Of a stretch of 64,000 bases of DNA, positions 22,661 through 32,064 are shown one piece after another (the stretch's first letter is position 1; each line of letters starts with the position of its first letter). This stretch comes from Flavobacteriales bacterium (GTDB taxonomy: Bacteria > Bacteroidota > Bacteroidia > CAIKAF01), in the NCBI GenBank assembly GCA_022402535.1, contig JAKRSD010000019.1:90560-154559 (forward strand), read 5' to 3'. The translations under genes were made by a program, and so were the position numbers. Under the pieces are notes generated by a model. The model worked only from the letters and a program-made list of their open reading frames with translations, ran no database searches and was not told the DNA's origin.

Positions 22661-23764
22661 TTAAGGTTCCTGTAATTCTTTGCCTTTAGTATCTATATAT
22701 AAAGTTTTGTAGGTTTTGTCTGCTACAAGGCAAAATCCGTTTTTAAAGCCGTATTCTACAAAATACACGGCAGGAATCACTTCCTCTCCTTTCATATTCA
22801 AAAAACCTACTTTTCCGCTTTGGCGGTAGTTGGCCATGCCCGTTGTTTTATTGAATTCAAATATTTCATCAAATTTTGGGGCCAACACCGTTTTGCCGGT
22901 TTTGTCAATCAATCCGTATTTTCCGAATGGCGATTCGCTCACTCCCGCCAACCCATTAACAAACGAACGGCAGATATAATATTTTATCGGTATGACTTCT
23001 TTACCGGTATTGTCAATATATCCGCGTTTCACCTGCGGATCTACCATGTAATTTCCATATCCGACCACGGCCAGTCCTTCTGAAAATTTTTCAGCTACAG
23101 TATATTTAGGTTCCACCACCCAATTCCCGGATTTGTTGATATATCCCCATTTCCCGTCAGATTTTGCCGCCGCCAGGCCTTCGCTGAAATTTCTGATTTC
23201 TTCAAATTGACAAGGAATCATTAATGTGCCCGAACGGTCTATAAAACCCCATTTCCCATCTTGTTTAACGCCTGCCATTCCCTCATTAAAAGGAGCAGCG
23301 CCAAAGTAGTCGGGCTTAATCACCCACAACCCGTTTCTATCCATATAGCCCCAACTTCCTGATTGATTTACGGCAATAAAACCTTCCGAAACAATCAGTT
23401 GATTTTGGAAACCCATGGGTTCAATTGTGTATTTTCCTTCACGGTTTATCAGGCCATTTCCTTTTTGGGCATCGGTAACGTTGGCAAATCCGTTTTCAAA
23501 AGGTAATGCTTTAGAAAATTTTCCTTCAAAAGCCGGCTGCCCTTTTTCATTCAAAAAAGCAAACCCGCTTCCGTCAGTATATTCCACAATGCAGGTTCCT
23601 TCCGAACAGGGTTTTACCGATTTGTATTCGGCCGGAATTACCCATTGACCTTCGGTGTTTTTAAATCCGAACAGATTCCCTTTTTTGAACGGAATCAGAT
23701 TTTGACCCCAAAGTGTTGCATGACAGAATCCGAGTACCGCAATAAGTGTAGATATGATCTTCAT
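22661..23764 (-). CDS. WG-repeat protein, exported
   Basis: The 367-aa protein has a signal peptide (ISTLIAVLGFCHATLWGQ) followed by about eleven tandem WG repeats of ~30 residues with the pattern GLxGFxDxxGxWVIxPxY (for example GKWGFIDRSGTLMIPCQFEE, and GKWGYINKSGNWVVEPKY). WG repeats form small beta-structured units; some members bind partner proteins, but most have no known function. The protein is probably periplasmic or surface exposed. It lies directly upstream of the lipoprotein at 23771 with only 6 nt between it and that gene's stop, so it probably belongs to the same transcript, downstream of ileS-lspA. Confidence 0.88.
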   Translation of the reverse strand: MKIISTLIAVLGFCHATLWGQNLIPFKKGNLFGFKNTEGQWVIPAEYKSVKPCSEGTCIVEYTDGSGFAFLNEKGQPAFEGKFSKALPFENGFANVTDAQKGNGLINREGKYTIEPMGFQNQLIVSEGFIAVNQSGSWGYMDRNGLWVIKPDYFGAAPFNEGMAGVKQDGKWGFIDRSGTLMIPCQFEEIRNFSEGLAAAKSDGKWGYINKSGNWVVEPKYTVAEKFSEGLAVVGYGNYMVDPQVKRGYIDNTGKEVIPIKYYICRSFVNGLAGVSESPFGKYGLIDKTGKTVLAPKFDEIFEFNKTTGMANYRQSGKVGFLNMKGEEVIPAVYFVEYGFKNGFCLVADKTYKTLYIDTKGKELQEP

Positions 23765-23770
23765 GTTTTA

Positions 23771-24211
23771 TTAATTTACGCCAAACTCCAGGTCGTAAAC
23801 ATCATCAGATGTGGCTTGTATATGAAAGCTTTTTTTGCCAAGGCGTTTAATGGAGAAAATGCCGTTGAAGTTTCCTCCCTCGTAAAAGCTGATATACACT
23901 TTACTTTTTTCTTCCAAAAAAAACCAGGTGAAGGTGCCTGGAGAATCAATTCCTGCAGGATTGGTCCATAATAGACTGCCCGCTCCATTATCTAAAAAGG
24001 ATAAAATCTGTTTACACCAAAATCCATTTGAGTCGGCGTTTAACCCGCAACGGTTCAATATTTCCAGATTGTTCCGAAATACTTTGTTAAGTGTCCAGGT
24101 TTGTGTAATATTTTTTTCAGCGCTTTTGTACGTTCCGCCGTCTTCATACTTTTTACATCCCGTAAAAAGTGCTGCCAGAGCTATGCCCAGAATTAAAACA
24201 TGTTGTCTCAT
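23771..24211 (-). CDS. Hypothetical lipoprotein, 146 aa
   Basis: I start at the ATG at 24209-24211 (MRQHVLILGIALAALFTGCKK), because this gives a lipoprotein signal with lipobox LFTGC; the longer frame upstream is a shadow. The mature part contains KNITQTWTLNKVF and reads like a lipocalin-type beta barrel (TWFFLEEKSKVYISFYEG, IKRLGKKSFHIQ), as in many Bacteroidota lipocalin-like lipoproteins. The ligand is unknown. It follows lspA by 71 nt. Confidence 0.75.
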   Translation of the reverse strand: MRQHVLILGIALAALFTGCKKYEDGGTYKSAEKNITQTWTLNKVFRNNLEILNRCGLNADSNGFWCKQILSFLDNGAGSLLWTNPAGIDSPGTFTWFFLEEKSKVYISFYEGGNFNGIFSIKRLGKKSFHIQATSDDVYDLEFGVN

Positions 24212-24282
24212 AACTATACAGGTTTTTATAGCTACAATTTTAGCGGATTTAATCGGGAAAGGCAATAATACAAATGAATAAA

Positions 24283-24909
24283 TCAGGCTTCCTGCTGCTG
24301 ATCTTTTTCGGGGGTTGCTTTGCTTTGGGGACTTAAAAAGATGCGGCGGTAAAAAATGGCGATGATAAAAACGCCTCCGGTAATGGCGGCATCGGCCAGG
24401 TTGAAAATAGGAGGGAAGATAAGTTCTCCGCCCACTTTGGGAACCCATTCGGGCCAATACACATTAAAGTGGAACATATCGACCACCCGTCCGTGGAGCC
24501 AACCGGCATATCCTCCCTCGGCAGGAAACATCACGGCGGGTTGTGAATAAGTACTTATGCTGAATATTTTTCCGTAGAAAACGCTGTCAATAATGTTGCC
24601 GAGCGCTCCTGCCATAATCAAAGTCATGGCGGTAATCAGGTATTGCGAAGCGCCGTCTTTTCCCAGGCGGTATATGTAATAACCGATACCCGTTACGGCC
24701 AGTAACCTGAACAGGCTCAGGAACAGCTTACCGGATTCGCCGCCTAATTCCATGCCGAAAGCCATTCCGTTGTTTTCGATAAAATACAGATGGAAATAGT
24801 CGAAAAACAGCGATACTTTTTCGCCGTAGGTGAACGTTGTTTTCACCCAGATTTTAATCATCTGGTCGAGCATTAAAACAACGCCCGTTAGTATTAACGG
24901 GCGCTTCAT
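24283..24909 (-). CDS. lspA: Lipoprotein signal peptidase
   Basis: The ATG at 24907-24909 (MKRPLILTGVVLMLDQMIK) is preferred to the TTG seven codons upstream. The ~208-aa membrane aspartic protease has the conserved LMLDQMIKIWV, the catalytic Asp pair in GALGNIIDSVFYG and in NLADAAITGGV, and four transmembrane segments. It cleaves prolipoproteins before the lipidated Cys. Bacteroidota versions carry an extra loop like the one here (YSQPAVMFPAEGGYAGWLHG). It belongs to the ileS-dksA-lspA transcript. Confidence 0.95.
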   Translation of the reverse strand: MKRPLILTGVVLMLDQMIKIWVKTTFTYGEKVSLFFDYFHLYFIENNGMAFGMELGGESGKLFLSLFRLLAVTGIGYYIYRLGKDGASQYLITAMTLIMAGALGNIIDSVFYGKIFSISTYSQPAVMFPAEGGYAGWLHGRVVDMFHFNVYWPEWVPKVGGELIFPPIFNLADAAITGGVFIIAIFYRRIFLSPQSKATPEKDQQQEA

Positions 24910-24946
24910 GATTTGAAGAAAATTTTTCAAATCCGGAGGAATTAGA

Positions 24947-25330
24947 TTAACGTTTTTGTTTCAATTTGGCTTCCATGCTCAAAGTGGCATGAGGAACTGC
25001 CATCAGACGCTCTTTTTGAATCAGTTTGCCCGTTTCGCGGCAGATACCATAGGTTTTTGCCTGAATACGCTGAAGGGCCGCTTCCAGATTTTGGATAAAT
25101 TTTTTCTGACGCATAGCCAGCTGTCCGATTTCTTCACGGGTTGCGATTTCCGAACCGTCTTCCATCAATTTAAATGTGGGTGAAGTATCGTCGGTGCTGT
25201 TTCCGTCTTTGTACGAAAATGCACTTTGAAGCATATCCAATTCTTTGCGCGCTTTTTCTAATTTTTTCTCAATAAGTGCTTTGAACTCTTCCAGTTCCGC
25301 GTCGGTGTATCTTACTTTCTCTTCCGCCAT
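24947..25330 (-). CDS. DksA/TraR-like protein with degenerate zinc finger
   Basis: The 127-aa protein has a long N-terminal coiled coil (LEEFKALIEKKLEKARKELD) and a C-terminal domain with TYGICRETGKLIQKERLMA and PHATLSMEAKL. It is the Bacteroidota version of TraR/DksA, whose coiled coil enters the secondary channel of RNA polymerase. Only one of the four zinc-finger cysteines is left (Cys in GICRETG), which is usual in this branch. It lies 24 nt after ileS and 37 nt before lspA, a conserved neighbourhood. Confidence 0.85.
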   Translation of the reverse strand: MAEEKVRYTDAELEEFKALIEKKLEKARKELDMLQSAFSYKDGNSTDDTSPTFKLMEDGSEIATREEIGQLAMRQKKFIQNLEAALQRIQAKTYGICRETGKLIQKERLMAVPHATLSMEAKLKQKR

Positions 25331-25354
25331 AACGTATGCTTTATTATAAGTTCT

Positions 25355-28300
25355 TTAAACCTTGCTAACGAAAACTTCGGCTTTCATGTTGTCTCCCAGT
25401 TCCACTTCGGTAAATATTTCCTGAATTTCCCCCGTGGACGGAACCAAAGTATCCGCCAGAATTTCGGCGCAAATATAACCTAAATTATTTTCGATTGATT
25501 TTTGAATATAATCGTCTGATTTGTAGGTCACCCGAATACGGTCCGTAATTTCCAGCCCCGTTTCTTTGCGAATGTTTTGAATCCGGTTTACCAAATCACG
25601 TGCAATACCTTCTGAAATCAAGGCTTCGTCTAACGTAATATCCAGAGCCACGGTAATTCCGCCTTCGGTGGCTACCAGACTACCGGGAATATCTTCTGTT
25701 AAAATTTCGAGGTCATCTGTGGATAACTCCACGGTTTTGTCAGAAAGTTTCAGGTTCAGGCGATTCTCTTTTTCCAATTCTGAAATTTCTTCCGCCGTCA
25801 GTTTGGCAATGGCATCGGCCACGGCTTTCATGTCTTTCCCGAATTTGGGTCCGAGCTTTTTGAAGTCGGGTTTGAGTTTCTTTTTGATTACCCCGTCGGT
25901 ATCATACAAAAAGGTGAGTTCTTTCACATTAACTTCCGAAAGAATCAATTCCTTCACTTCTTCTACCAATTCTTTCATCCGCGGATTCAATACAGGAATA
26001 CTCACTTTTCTGAGGGGTTGTCGAACCCGTATTTTTTCCTTTTTGCGCAGTGAAAGAATCATGGAGGAAATTTTCTGGGCATAGTCCATTTTTTCTTCCA
26101 GGTCCGTGTTGATATGATTGGAATCTGACAATGGAAAACGGCTCAGGTGAACGGATTCGCTTTCTCCGGTTTGCGAAGCATTCAAATCCATATACAGGCG
26201 GTCGGCAAAAAACGGTGCATACGGACTGATTAAGCGGCTCACGGTTTCCAGACAGGTGTACAGGGTTTCGTAAGCGGCCTGTTTTTCTTTGTTCATTTCG
26301 CCTTTCCAGAACACGCGGCGCGAAAGGCGCACGTACCAATTCGAAAGATCTTCGCACACAAAATCCTCAATGGCGCGTCCGGCCGGAGTGGGGTCAAAAT
26401 CATCTAGTTTTTCTTCGGTGAATTTGATCAGGCTGTTGAGTTTTGATATAATCCAACGATCCAGTTCCGAACGTTCGGCCACGGGCACGGATTGGGTTTT
26501 GTCGAACACAAAACCGTCCACATTGGCATACAGCGCAAAAAAGGAATAGGTGTTATATAGCGTTCCGAAGAATTTGTTGCGCACTTCGGTAATGCCGTTC
26601 AGGTCGAACTTAAGGTTATCCCAGGGTTGGGCATTGGTGAGCATATACCAGCGGGTGGCATCGGCTCCGTAGCTGTCTAAGGTGGTAAACGGGTCAATGG
26701 CATTGCCGAGGCGTTTACTCATTTTTTGTCCGTTTTTATCGAGTACCAGTCCGTTCGACACCACATTTTTGTAGGCCACGGAATCAAAACAAAGCGTAGC
26801 GATGGCATGCAGGGTATAAAACCAGCCGCGGGTCTGGTCTACGCCTTCGGCAATAAAATCGGCCGGGAAAGCCGTGTTGTTATCTACCCGCTCTTTGTTT
26901 TCGAACGGATAATGCAATTGGGCATAGGGCATGGCGCCACTGTCGAACCACACATCAATCAGGTCGCTTTCGCGTTTCATGGGTTTGCCGTTCGATGAAA
27001 CCAAAATCACCTCGTCGGCATAAGGACGGTGCAAATCGAAACGCTGATAGTTTTCAATGCTCATGTCGCCCGGTACAAAACCTGCCATGGGGTTTTTATC
27101 CATCAGGCCGGCCTGCACCGATTTTTCGCATTCGTGGAATAATTCTTCTGCCGAACCGATGCATTTTTCTTCCCCGTCTTCGCTGCGCCAGATAGGAAGC
27201 GGAATACCCCAATAGCGGGAACGGGAAAGATTCCAGTCGTTGGCATTTTCGAGCCAGTTGCCGAAGCGGCCTGTGCCTGTGCTTTCGGGTTTCCAGTTAA
27301 TCGTTTTATTCAGCTCCGCCATACGTTCGCGCAGGGCCGTTACGCGGATAAACCACGAATCGAGCGGATAGTATAACACCGGTTTGTCGGTGCGCCAGCA
27401 GTGCGGGTAACTGTGTTCGTATTTTTCAATTTTAAAGGCTTTGCCTTCAATTTTAAGTTTCAGCGCCAGGCGTTCATCGGCGCTGAGGTATTTTTTCAGT
27501 TCGGGGATGATGGCTTTCAGCCGGGTTTGCTGCAGGCTGAGTTCGGCCGCTTTTTCCTCGTCGTTCAGGTATTCTTCTTTGATGTATTCGCCGGCAAAAC
27601 CGAAGGTGTCATCCTGCATTTCGGGGCGGAATTTTCCGCGCAGATCTACCAGCGGAACGGGTTTTCCGTGTTCATCGGGAACGAGCATGGGCGGTACACC
27701 GGCTTCGCGGGCCACACGCATGTCATCCGCACCAAAGGTGGGGGCAATGTGTACGATGCCGGTTCCGTCTTCGGTGGTTACAAAGTCGCCGGGAATGATA
27801 CGGAACGCCTTTTCGGGCGTTTCCATGGGTTGAGCATAGGGCAGAAGCTGCTCGTATTTAATATCAAGTAATTCTGATCCTTTAAATTCACTGATTGGAA
27901 CGCAATTAAGATTTTTGGCACTTCCAATTATTTCGTTTAAAAGGATTTCATTAGGATTTGCCCTAAATCTTGCAAGGTCAAATTCTGGGATGTTGACATT
28001 TGGACCACTTACAATAAAACTTTCTTCATATTCTCTCGTAAAGAACTTTGGAATCAAGGCAGACGCCATAATTACAAAAACAGGAGTATTGTTATAAGGG
28101 TTTTTTGTTAGTACGAGTTTGTAATCCAAATTAGGGTTTACAGCCAAAGCGGTATTGGATGGCAATGTCCAGGGAGTTGTAGTCCAAGCTAAAAAGCATA
28201 TTTCGAAACTTTTCCAATCAAAACACCATAAAAAGTCCTCAAGGTCTTTTCTCAGAGTAATTTTTTCATAAAAAAAATCTTTTTGTTCTTCAACAGCCTT

Positions 28301-28939
28301 AAACATGGCCACCACGGTATTATCTTTTACGGGGCGGTAGCAGCCGGGCTGGTTCAGTTCATGCGAGGATAAACCCGTACCCGCAGCGGGCGAGTAGGGC
28401 TGAATACTGTAGCCTTTGTACAGTAAATCTTTATCATACAGGCGTTTCAGCAGCCACCAGACCGTTTCGATGTATTTGTTTTCGTAGGTTACATAGGGGT
28501 TTTGCATATCTACCCAGTAGCCCATTTTTTCGGTGAGGTCGTTCCAGATATCGGTGTATTTCATTACCGCCTTGCGGCAGGCTTCGTTATATTCGGCAAT
28601 GCTTATTTTTTTACCGATGTCTTCTTTGGTAATGCCCATTTCTTTTTCCACGCCGAGTTCCACGGGCAGTCCGTGGGTATCCCATCCGGCTTTGCGCTCT
28701 ACCCGGAAGCCCTGCAGCGTTTTATAACGGCAGAATACATCTTTGATGGCGCGGGCCATTACGTGGTGAATACCGGGCAGGCCGTTGGCGCTGGGCGGAC
28801 CTTCATAAAACACGAACGGTTTGGACGCGGGACGGCTTTCCACGCTTTTTTCGAAAATGCGGTTGCGCCCCCAGTGGGCCAATAATTCCTTATTGATTTC
28901 CGGCAGGTTGAGGCCTTTATATTCGGGATATCTTTTCAT
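25355..28939 (-). CDS. ileS: Isoleucyl-tRNA synthetase, type 2, with GIHH signature
   Basis: The 1194-aa class I aminoacyl-tRNA synthetase joins isoleucine to tRNA-Ile. The first signature reads ANGLPGIHHVMAR (Gly56-Ile-His-His59), where most enzymes have HxGH, so the first and third positions are exchanged. The second signature is a normal KMSKRLGN near residue 738. The editing (CP1) domain has AWTTTPWTLPSNTALAV. AGWDTHGLPVE and the lack of a C-terminal zinc finger place it in the eukaryote-like type 2 group. A stretch of ~450 bp (about 27855-28305) inside the gene is markedly AT-rich. It is the first gene of the ileS-dksA-lspA transcript. Confidence 0.96.
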   Translation of the reverse strand: MKRYPEYKGLNLPEINKELLAHWGRNRIFEKSVESRPASKPFVFYEGPPSANGLPGIHHVMARAIKDVFCRYKTLQGFRVERKAGWDTHGLPVELGVEKEMGITKEDIGKKISIAEYNEACRKAVMKYTDIWNDLTEKMGYWVDMQNPYVTYENKYIETVWWLLKRLYDKDLLYKGYSIQPYSPAAGTGLSSHELNQPGCYRPVKDNTVVAMFKAVEEQKDFFYEKITLRKDLEDFLWCFDWKSFEICFLAWTTTPWTLPSNTALAVNPNLDYKLVLTKNPYNNTPVFVIMASALIPKFFTREYEESFIVSGPNVNIPEFDLARFRANPNEILLNEIIGSAKNLNCVPISEFKGSELLDIKYEQLLPYAQPMETPEKAFRIIPGDFVTTEDGTGIVHIAPTFGADDMRVAREAGVPPMLVPDEHGKPVPLVDLRGKFRPEMQDDTFGFAGEYIKEEYLNDEEKAAELSLQQTRLKAIIPELKKYLSADERLALKLKIEGKAFKIEKYEHSYPHCWRTDKPVLYYPLDSWFIRVTALRERMAELNKTINWKPESTGTGRFGNWLENANDWNLSRSRYWGIPLPIWRSEDGEEKCIGSAEELFHECEKSVQAGLMDKNPMAGFVPGDMSIENYQRFDLHRPYADEVILVSSNGKPMKRESDLIDVWFDSGAMPYAQLHYPFENKERVDNNTAFPADFIAEGVDQTRGWFYTLHAIATLCFDSVAYKNVVSNGLVLDKNGQKMSKRLGNAIDPFTTLDSYGADATRWYMLTNAQPWDNLKFDLNGITEVRNKFFGTLYNTYSFFALYANVDGFVFDKTQSVPVAERSELDRWIISKLNSLIKFTEEKLDDFDPTPAGRAIEDFVCEDLSNWYVRLSRRVFWKGEMNKEKQAAYETLYTCLETVSRLISPYAPFFADRLYMDLNASQTGESESVHLSRFPLSDSNHINTDLEEKMDYAQKISSMILSLRKKEKIRVRQPLRKVSIPVLNPRMKELVEEVKELILSEVNVKELTFLYDTDGVIKKKLKPDFKKLGPKFGKDMKAVADAIAKLTAEEISELEKENRLNLKLSDKTVELSTDDLEILTEDIPGSLVATEGGITVALDITLDEALISEGIARDLVNRIQNIRKETGLEITDRIRVTYKSDDYIQKSIENNLGYICAEILADTLVPSTGEIQEIFTEVELGDNMKAEVFVSKV

Positions 28940-29271
28940 TTTATAAGTATCAAGTAGCAGGTATCAAGTATCAAGATGCTGGTAGCAGGTATCAGGATGA
29001 GGTATTTAGTATTGAGTATTAGGTATTGAGACGATTGTAAACCTAACCTTTCGCAACATAAATCCTTTAATGCCCGATAAACCTGTTTTTGCGGGGGCAA
29101 AGGTAATGAATTTGAGAGAAAATGAGGTCAGTTTGCTGTGACCCAATTAGAAAGAGGAAATGTCTTTATTGTATAGTTGTACAAGGCGTTTTTTTACAAA
29201 TTGTCAACACTTGTCTTTAAAAAATGTCCTTCCCGGTTATATTTGTCTGAATCAATGAGTAGAATAACCCT
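28940..29271. other. Intergenic region with degenerate short tandem repeats and a promoter
   Basis: From 28947 to about 29030 the sequence is made of imperfect copies of AGTATCAAG/GGTATCAAG/GAGTATTAGG, in all about eight units of 7-9 bp. The rest up to 29237 shows no gene. A perfect -7 box, TATATTTG (29238-29245), precedes the restriction-modification gene. This spacer is the boundary between core genes and the accessory island. Confidence 0.7.
29238..29245 (+). promoter_or_regulatory. -7 box of the restriction-modification gene
   Basis: TATATTTG matches TAnnTTTG and lies 26 bp upstream of the ATG at 29272. No exact -33 TTTG is seen. Confidence 0.6.
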
Positions 29272-32064
29272 ATGACAATTCAACAATATACCGAATCGGT
29301 AAACCAGCGATTTAAACAGGGAAATGCCACCGAACACACGTTCCGGGGCGATTTGCAGCAACTGCTCGAAACGCTGTTGCCGGGCGTGCGGGCCACCAAC
29401 GAACCCAAACGCCGCGATTGCGGAGCGCCCGATTACATTCTTACCCGCAAAGAAATTCCCATCGGATTTATTGAGGCCAAAGACATTGGCGATGCCGACC
29501 TCGACGGAACCAAAAAAACGGGAAACAAAGAACAGTTTGACCGTTACAAAGCCTCGCTCAATAACCTGATTTTTACCGATTACCTGCGCTTTTATTTTTA
29601 CCGCGACGGCGAAAAAATGGCCGAAATAAAAATTGCCGAAGTGCGCCAAAAAACCCTCAGGGGCGGAAGTGAATTGTTTGAAAACGAAATTGTATCCCTG
29701 CCCGAAAATTTTGCGGCCTTTCAAAACCTGTTGCTTGACTTTGGCTCCCATGTTACCCAAAACATAAAAAACAGCAAAGAACTGGCCCGCATGATGGCCG
29801 GTAAAGCCCGCCTCTTGGCCGATGTGATTGAAAAATCGCTGCTTTCGGACAGTGAGGCCCATGAGGACAGTACCCTGAAAGACCAGATGAGCGCCTTCCG
29901 CGAAATTCTCATACACGACATTACGCCCAAAGGTTTTGCCGACGTGTATGCCCAAACCATAGCCTACGGACTCTTTGCCGCCCGTTTGCATGACCCTGAT
30001 TTAGATACCTTTAGCCGGCAGGAAGCCGCAGAACTTATACCCAAGTCTAACCCGTTTTTGCGCAAACTCTTCGGTTATATTGCCGGGCCCGATATTGACG
30101 ACCGCATCAAATGGATTGTGGACGACCTGATTGAGATTTTTTTGGCCTGCAACGTGGAGCAGATTCTGCAGAACTACGGGCGCAGCACCAAAATGGAAGA
30201 CCCCATCATTCATTTTTACGAAGACTTTCTGAGCCAGTACGACCCTAAACTGCGCAAGGCCCGGGGCGTATGGTACACGCCGCAGCCCGTGGTGAATTTT
30301 ATTGTGCGGGCGGTGGACGATATTTTAAAAACCGAGTTCGGATTACCCGCCGGCCTGGCCGATACCTCCAAAACCCGCATAAAAACCGAGGTACAGGGCA
30401 AAATGGCGGAGCGCGAGGTGCACAAAGTGCAGATACTGGACCCCGCCACGGGCACGGGTACGTTTTTGGCCGAGGTGGTAAAACACATACACCGCAAGTT
30501 TGAAGGGCAGCAGGGCATTTGGAGTAATTATGTGGAAAGCCATTTACTGCCCCGGTTGAACGGGTTTGAGCTGCTGATGGCCAGTTATGCCATGGCGCAT
30601 TTAAAACTGGATTTACTGCTGAAGGAAACCGGCTACCAAGCCACCGGAAACCAGCGCTTTAGGGTGTACCTGACCAACAGTTTGGAAGAAGCCAGCCAGG
30701 AACGGCCCAATTTATTTATGTCGCAGTGGTTAACGGAGGAAGGCATACAGGCCGATGCCGTAAAGCGCGATACGCCCGTAATGTGCGTAATCGGAAACCC
30801 GCCGTATTCTGTGAGTTCGAGTAATAAAAGTCCGTGGATTGAAAAATTGACAGGCGATTATAAAAAAGATCTGAACGAGCGAAACATACAACCGCTATCT
30901 GATGATTATATCAAGTTTATTCGATTTGGTCAATATTTTATTCAGAAAAATGGTTTTGGAATTTTAGCATACATTTCAAACAATAGTTTTATTGATGGTA
31001 TAATTCATCGTCAGATGAGAAAAGATTTAATGGAAACTTTTGATAAGATTTATGTTTTCGATTTACATGGTAGCACAAAGAAAAATGAAACTGCGTTGGA
31101 TGGCACTAAAGATGAAAACGTGTTTGATATAATGCAAGGTGTCTCTATCAATATTTTCATAAAAAAAGGAAAGGGAGAAAAGAATCAATTAGCCAAAGTT
31201 TTCCATACTGAAATTTTTGGAAGAAGAGATTATAAATATGATTACATAAATTCAAATTCATTGAAAACCTTGAAATGGAATGAATTGGAAGATAATTCAC
31301 CTAATTATTTTTTCACATTGAAGGATTTTCGTCAAAGGAAAAATTACGAAATGGGTTTTAAAATTGATTTTTTATTTATTCAAAGTAATGCTGGTTTAGC
31401 AACTGAGTATGATGAATTAGCGATTAAAAATTCAAAAAATGAAGCAGAAGAATTACTCAATGATCTGACAAGTAAAACATCAATTGAAATATTATCAAAG
31501 TTTCACCTAAATCCCAAGAAAATCATTAAGATACAGAATGCGATTGATGACTTAAAGAAAAATAAACCAGTTATTTTGCCAATTGATTACCGTCCATTTG
31601 ATTATAAATATACAATATATACGGGTGCATCAAATGGAATAATGGGAAGACCAAGGGATGGCATTATGAAACATATGCTAAAAGAGAATGTTGCATTATT
31701 GACTTGTAGGCAGCAGACATCATTTAATTTTCAGCATGTTTTTATTTCAAATAAAATTTCAGAACGTTGTAGTGTTTCACTTCAAACAGGTGAAGTAAAT
31801 TACATATTCCCAATTTATCTTTACAATGATATTAATAACCAGCAATCTATTGACTCAATAATTGAGCGCACCCCCAACTTAAACCCCGAAATAGTGAAGC
31901 AGATAGCGGAGCAGTTGGGTTTACCGTTTGTGCCGGAGAAACGCCCTTTGACTGGCTCAGGGATGCCCGCGGATTTCGCGCCCATAGACGTATTGGATTA
32001 TATCTATGCGGTGCTTCATTCGCCTACTTACCGGGAGAAATATAAAGAGTTTTTTAAAAATTGA
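29272..32064 (+). CDS. Type IIG/ISP-like restriction-modification enzyme (nuclease-methyltransferase), disrupted near its 3' end
   Basis: This frame of 930 aa combines an N-terminal PD-(D/E)xK nuclease (GAPDYIL with Asp54 and GFIEAK with Glu68/Lys70), a helical linker, and an N6-adenine methyltransferase with motif I DPATGTGTFLAE (near residue 390) and catalytic motif IV NPPYS (near residue 507). The second half should be the target recognition domain. Single-polypeptide enzymes of this kind cut and modify DNA at one site. No helicase domain is present, unlike LlaGI-type ISP enzymes. The part from about 30850 to 31860 is much more AT-rich than the flanking parts, as expected if the recognition domain was exchanged. 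Translation stops at 32064 because of a frameshift (see next entry). Confidence 0.88.
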   Translation: MTIQQYTESVNQRFKQGNATEHTFRGDLQQLLETLLPGVRATNEPKRRDCGAPDYILTRKEIPIGFIEAKDIGDADLDGTKKTGNKEQFDRYKASLNNLIFTDYLRFYFYRDGEKMAEIKIAEVRQKTLRGGSELFENEIVSLPENFAAFQNLLLDFGSHVTQNIKNSKELARMMAGKARLLADVIEKSLLSDSEAHEDSTLKDQMSAFREILIHDITPKGFADVYAQTIAYGLFAARLHDPDLDTFSRQEAAELIPKSNPFLRKLFGYIAGPDIDDRIKWIVDDLIEIFLACNVEQILQNYGRSTKMEDPIIHFYEDFLSQYDPKLRKARGVWYTPQPVVNFIVRAVDDILKTEFGLPAGLADTSKTRIKTEVQGKMAEREVHKVQILDPATGTGTFLAEVVKHIHRKFEGQQGIWSNYVESHLLPRLNGFELLMASYAMAHLKLDLLLKETGYQATGNQRFRVYLTNSLEEASQERPNLFMSQWLTEEGIQADAVKRDTPVMCVIGNPPYSVSSSNKSPWIEKLTGDYKKDLNERNIQPLSDDYIKFIRFGQYFIQKNGFGILAYISNNSFIDGIIHRQMRKDLMETFDKIYVFDLHGSTKKNETALDGTKDENVFDIMQGVSINIFIKKGKGEKNQLAKVFHTEIFGRRDYKYDYINSNSLKTLKWNELEDNSPNYFFTLKDFRQRKNYEMGFKIDFLFIQSNAGLATEYDELAIKNSKNEAEELLNDLTSKTSIEILSKFHLNPKKIIKIQNAIDDLKKNKPVILPIDYRPFDYKYTIYTGASNGIMGRPRDGIMKHMLKENVALLTCRQQTSFNFQHVFISNKISERCSVSLQTGEVNYIFPIYLYNDINNQQSIDSIIERTPNLNPEIVKQIAEQLGLPFVPEKRPLTGSGMPADFAPIDVLDYIYAVLHSPTYREKYKEFFKN

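Noticed and set aside
27401-27871. Plus-strand ORFs of 130-156 aa opposite ileS
   Set aside because: They are complements of the ileS frame; ileS motifs continue throughout.
29194-29991. 265-aa minus-strand ORF opposite the restriction-modification gene
   Set aside because: It is Phe- and Gly-rich with no family features, and the plus strand holds an intact nuclease-methyltransferase frame.
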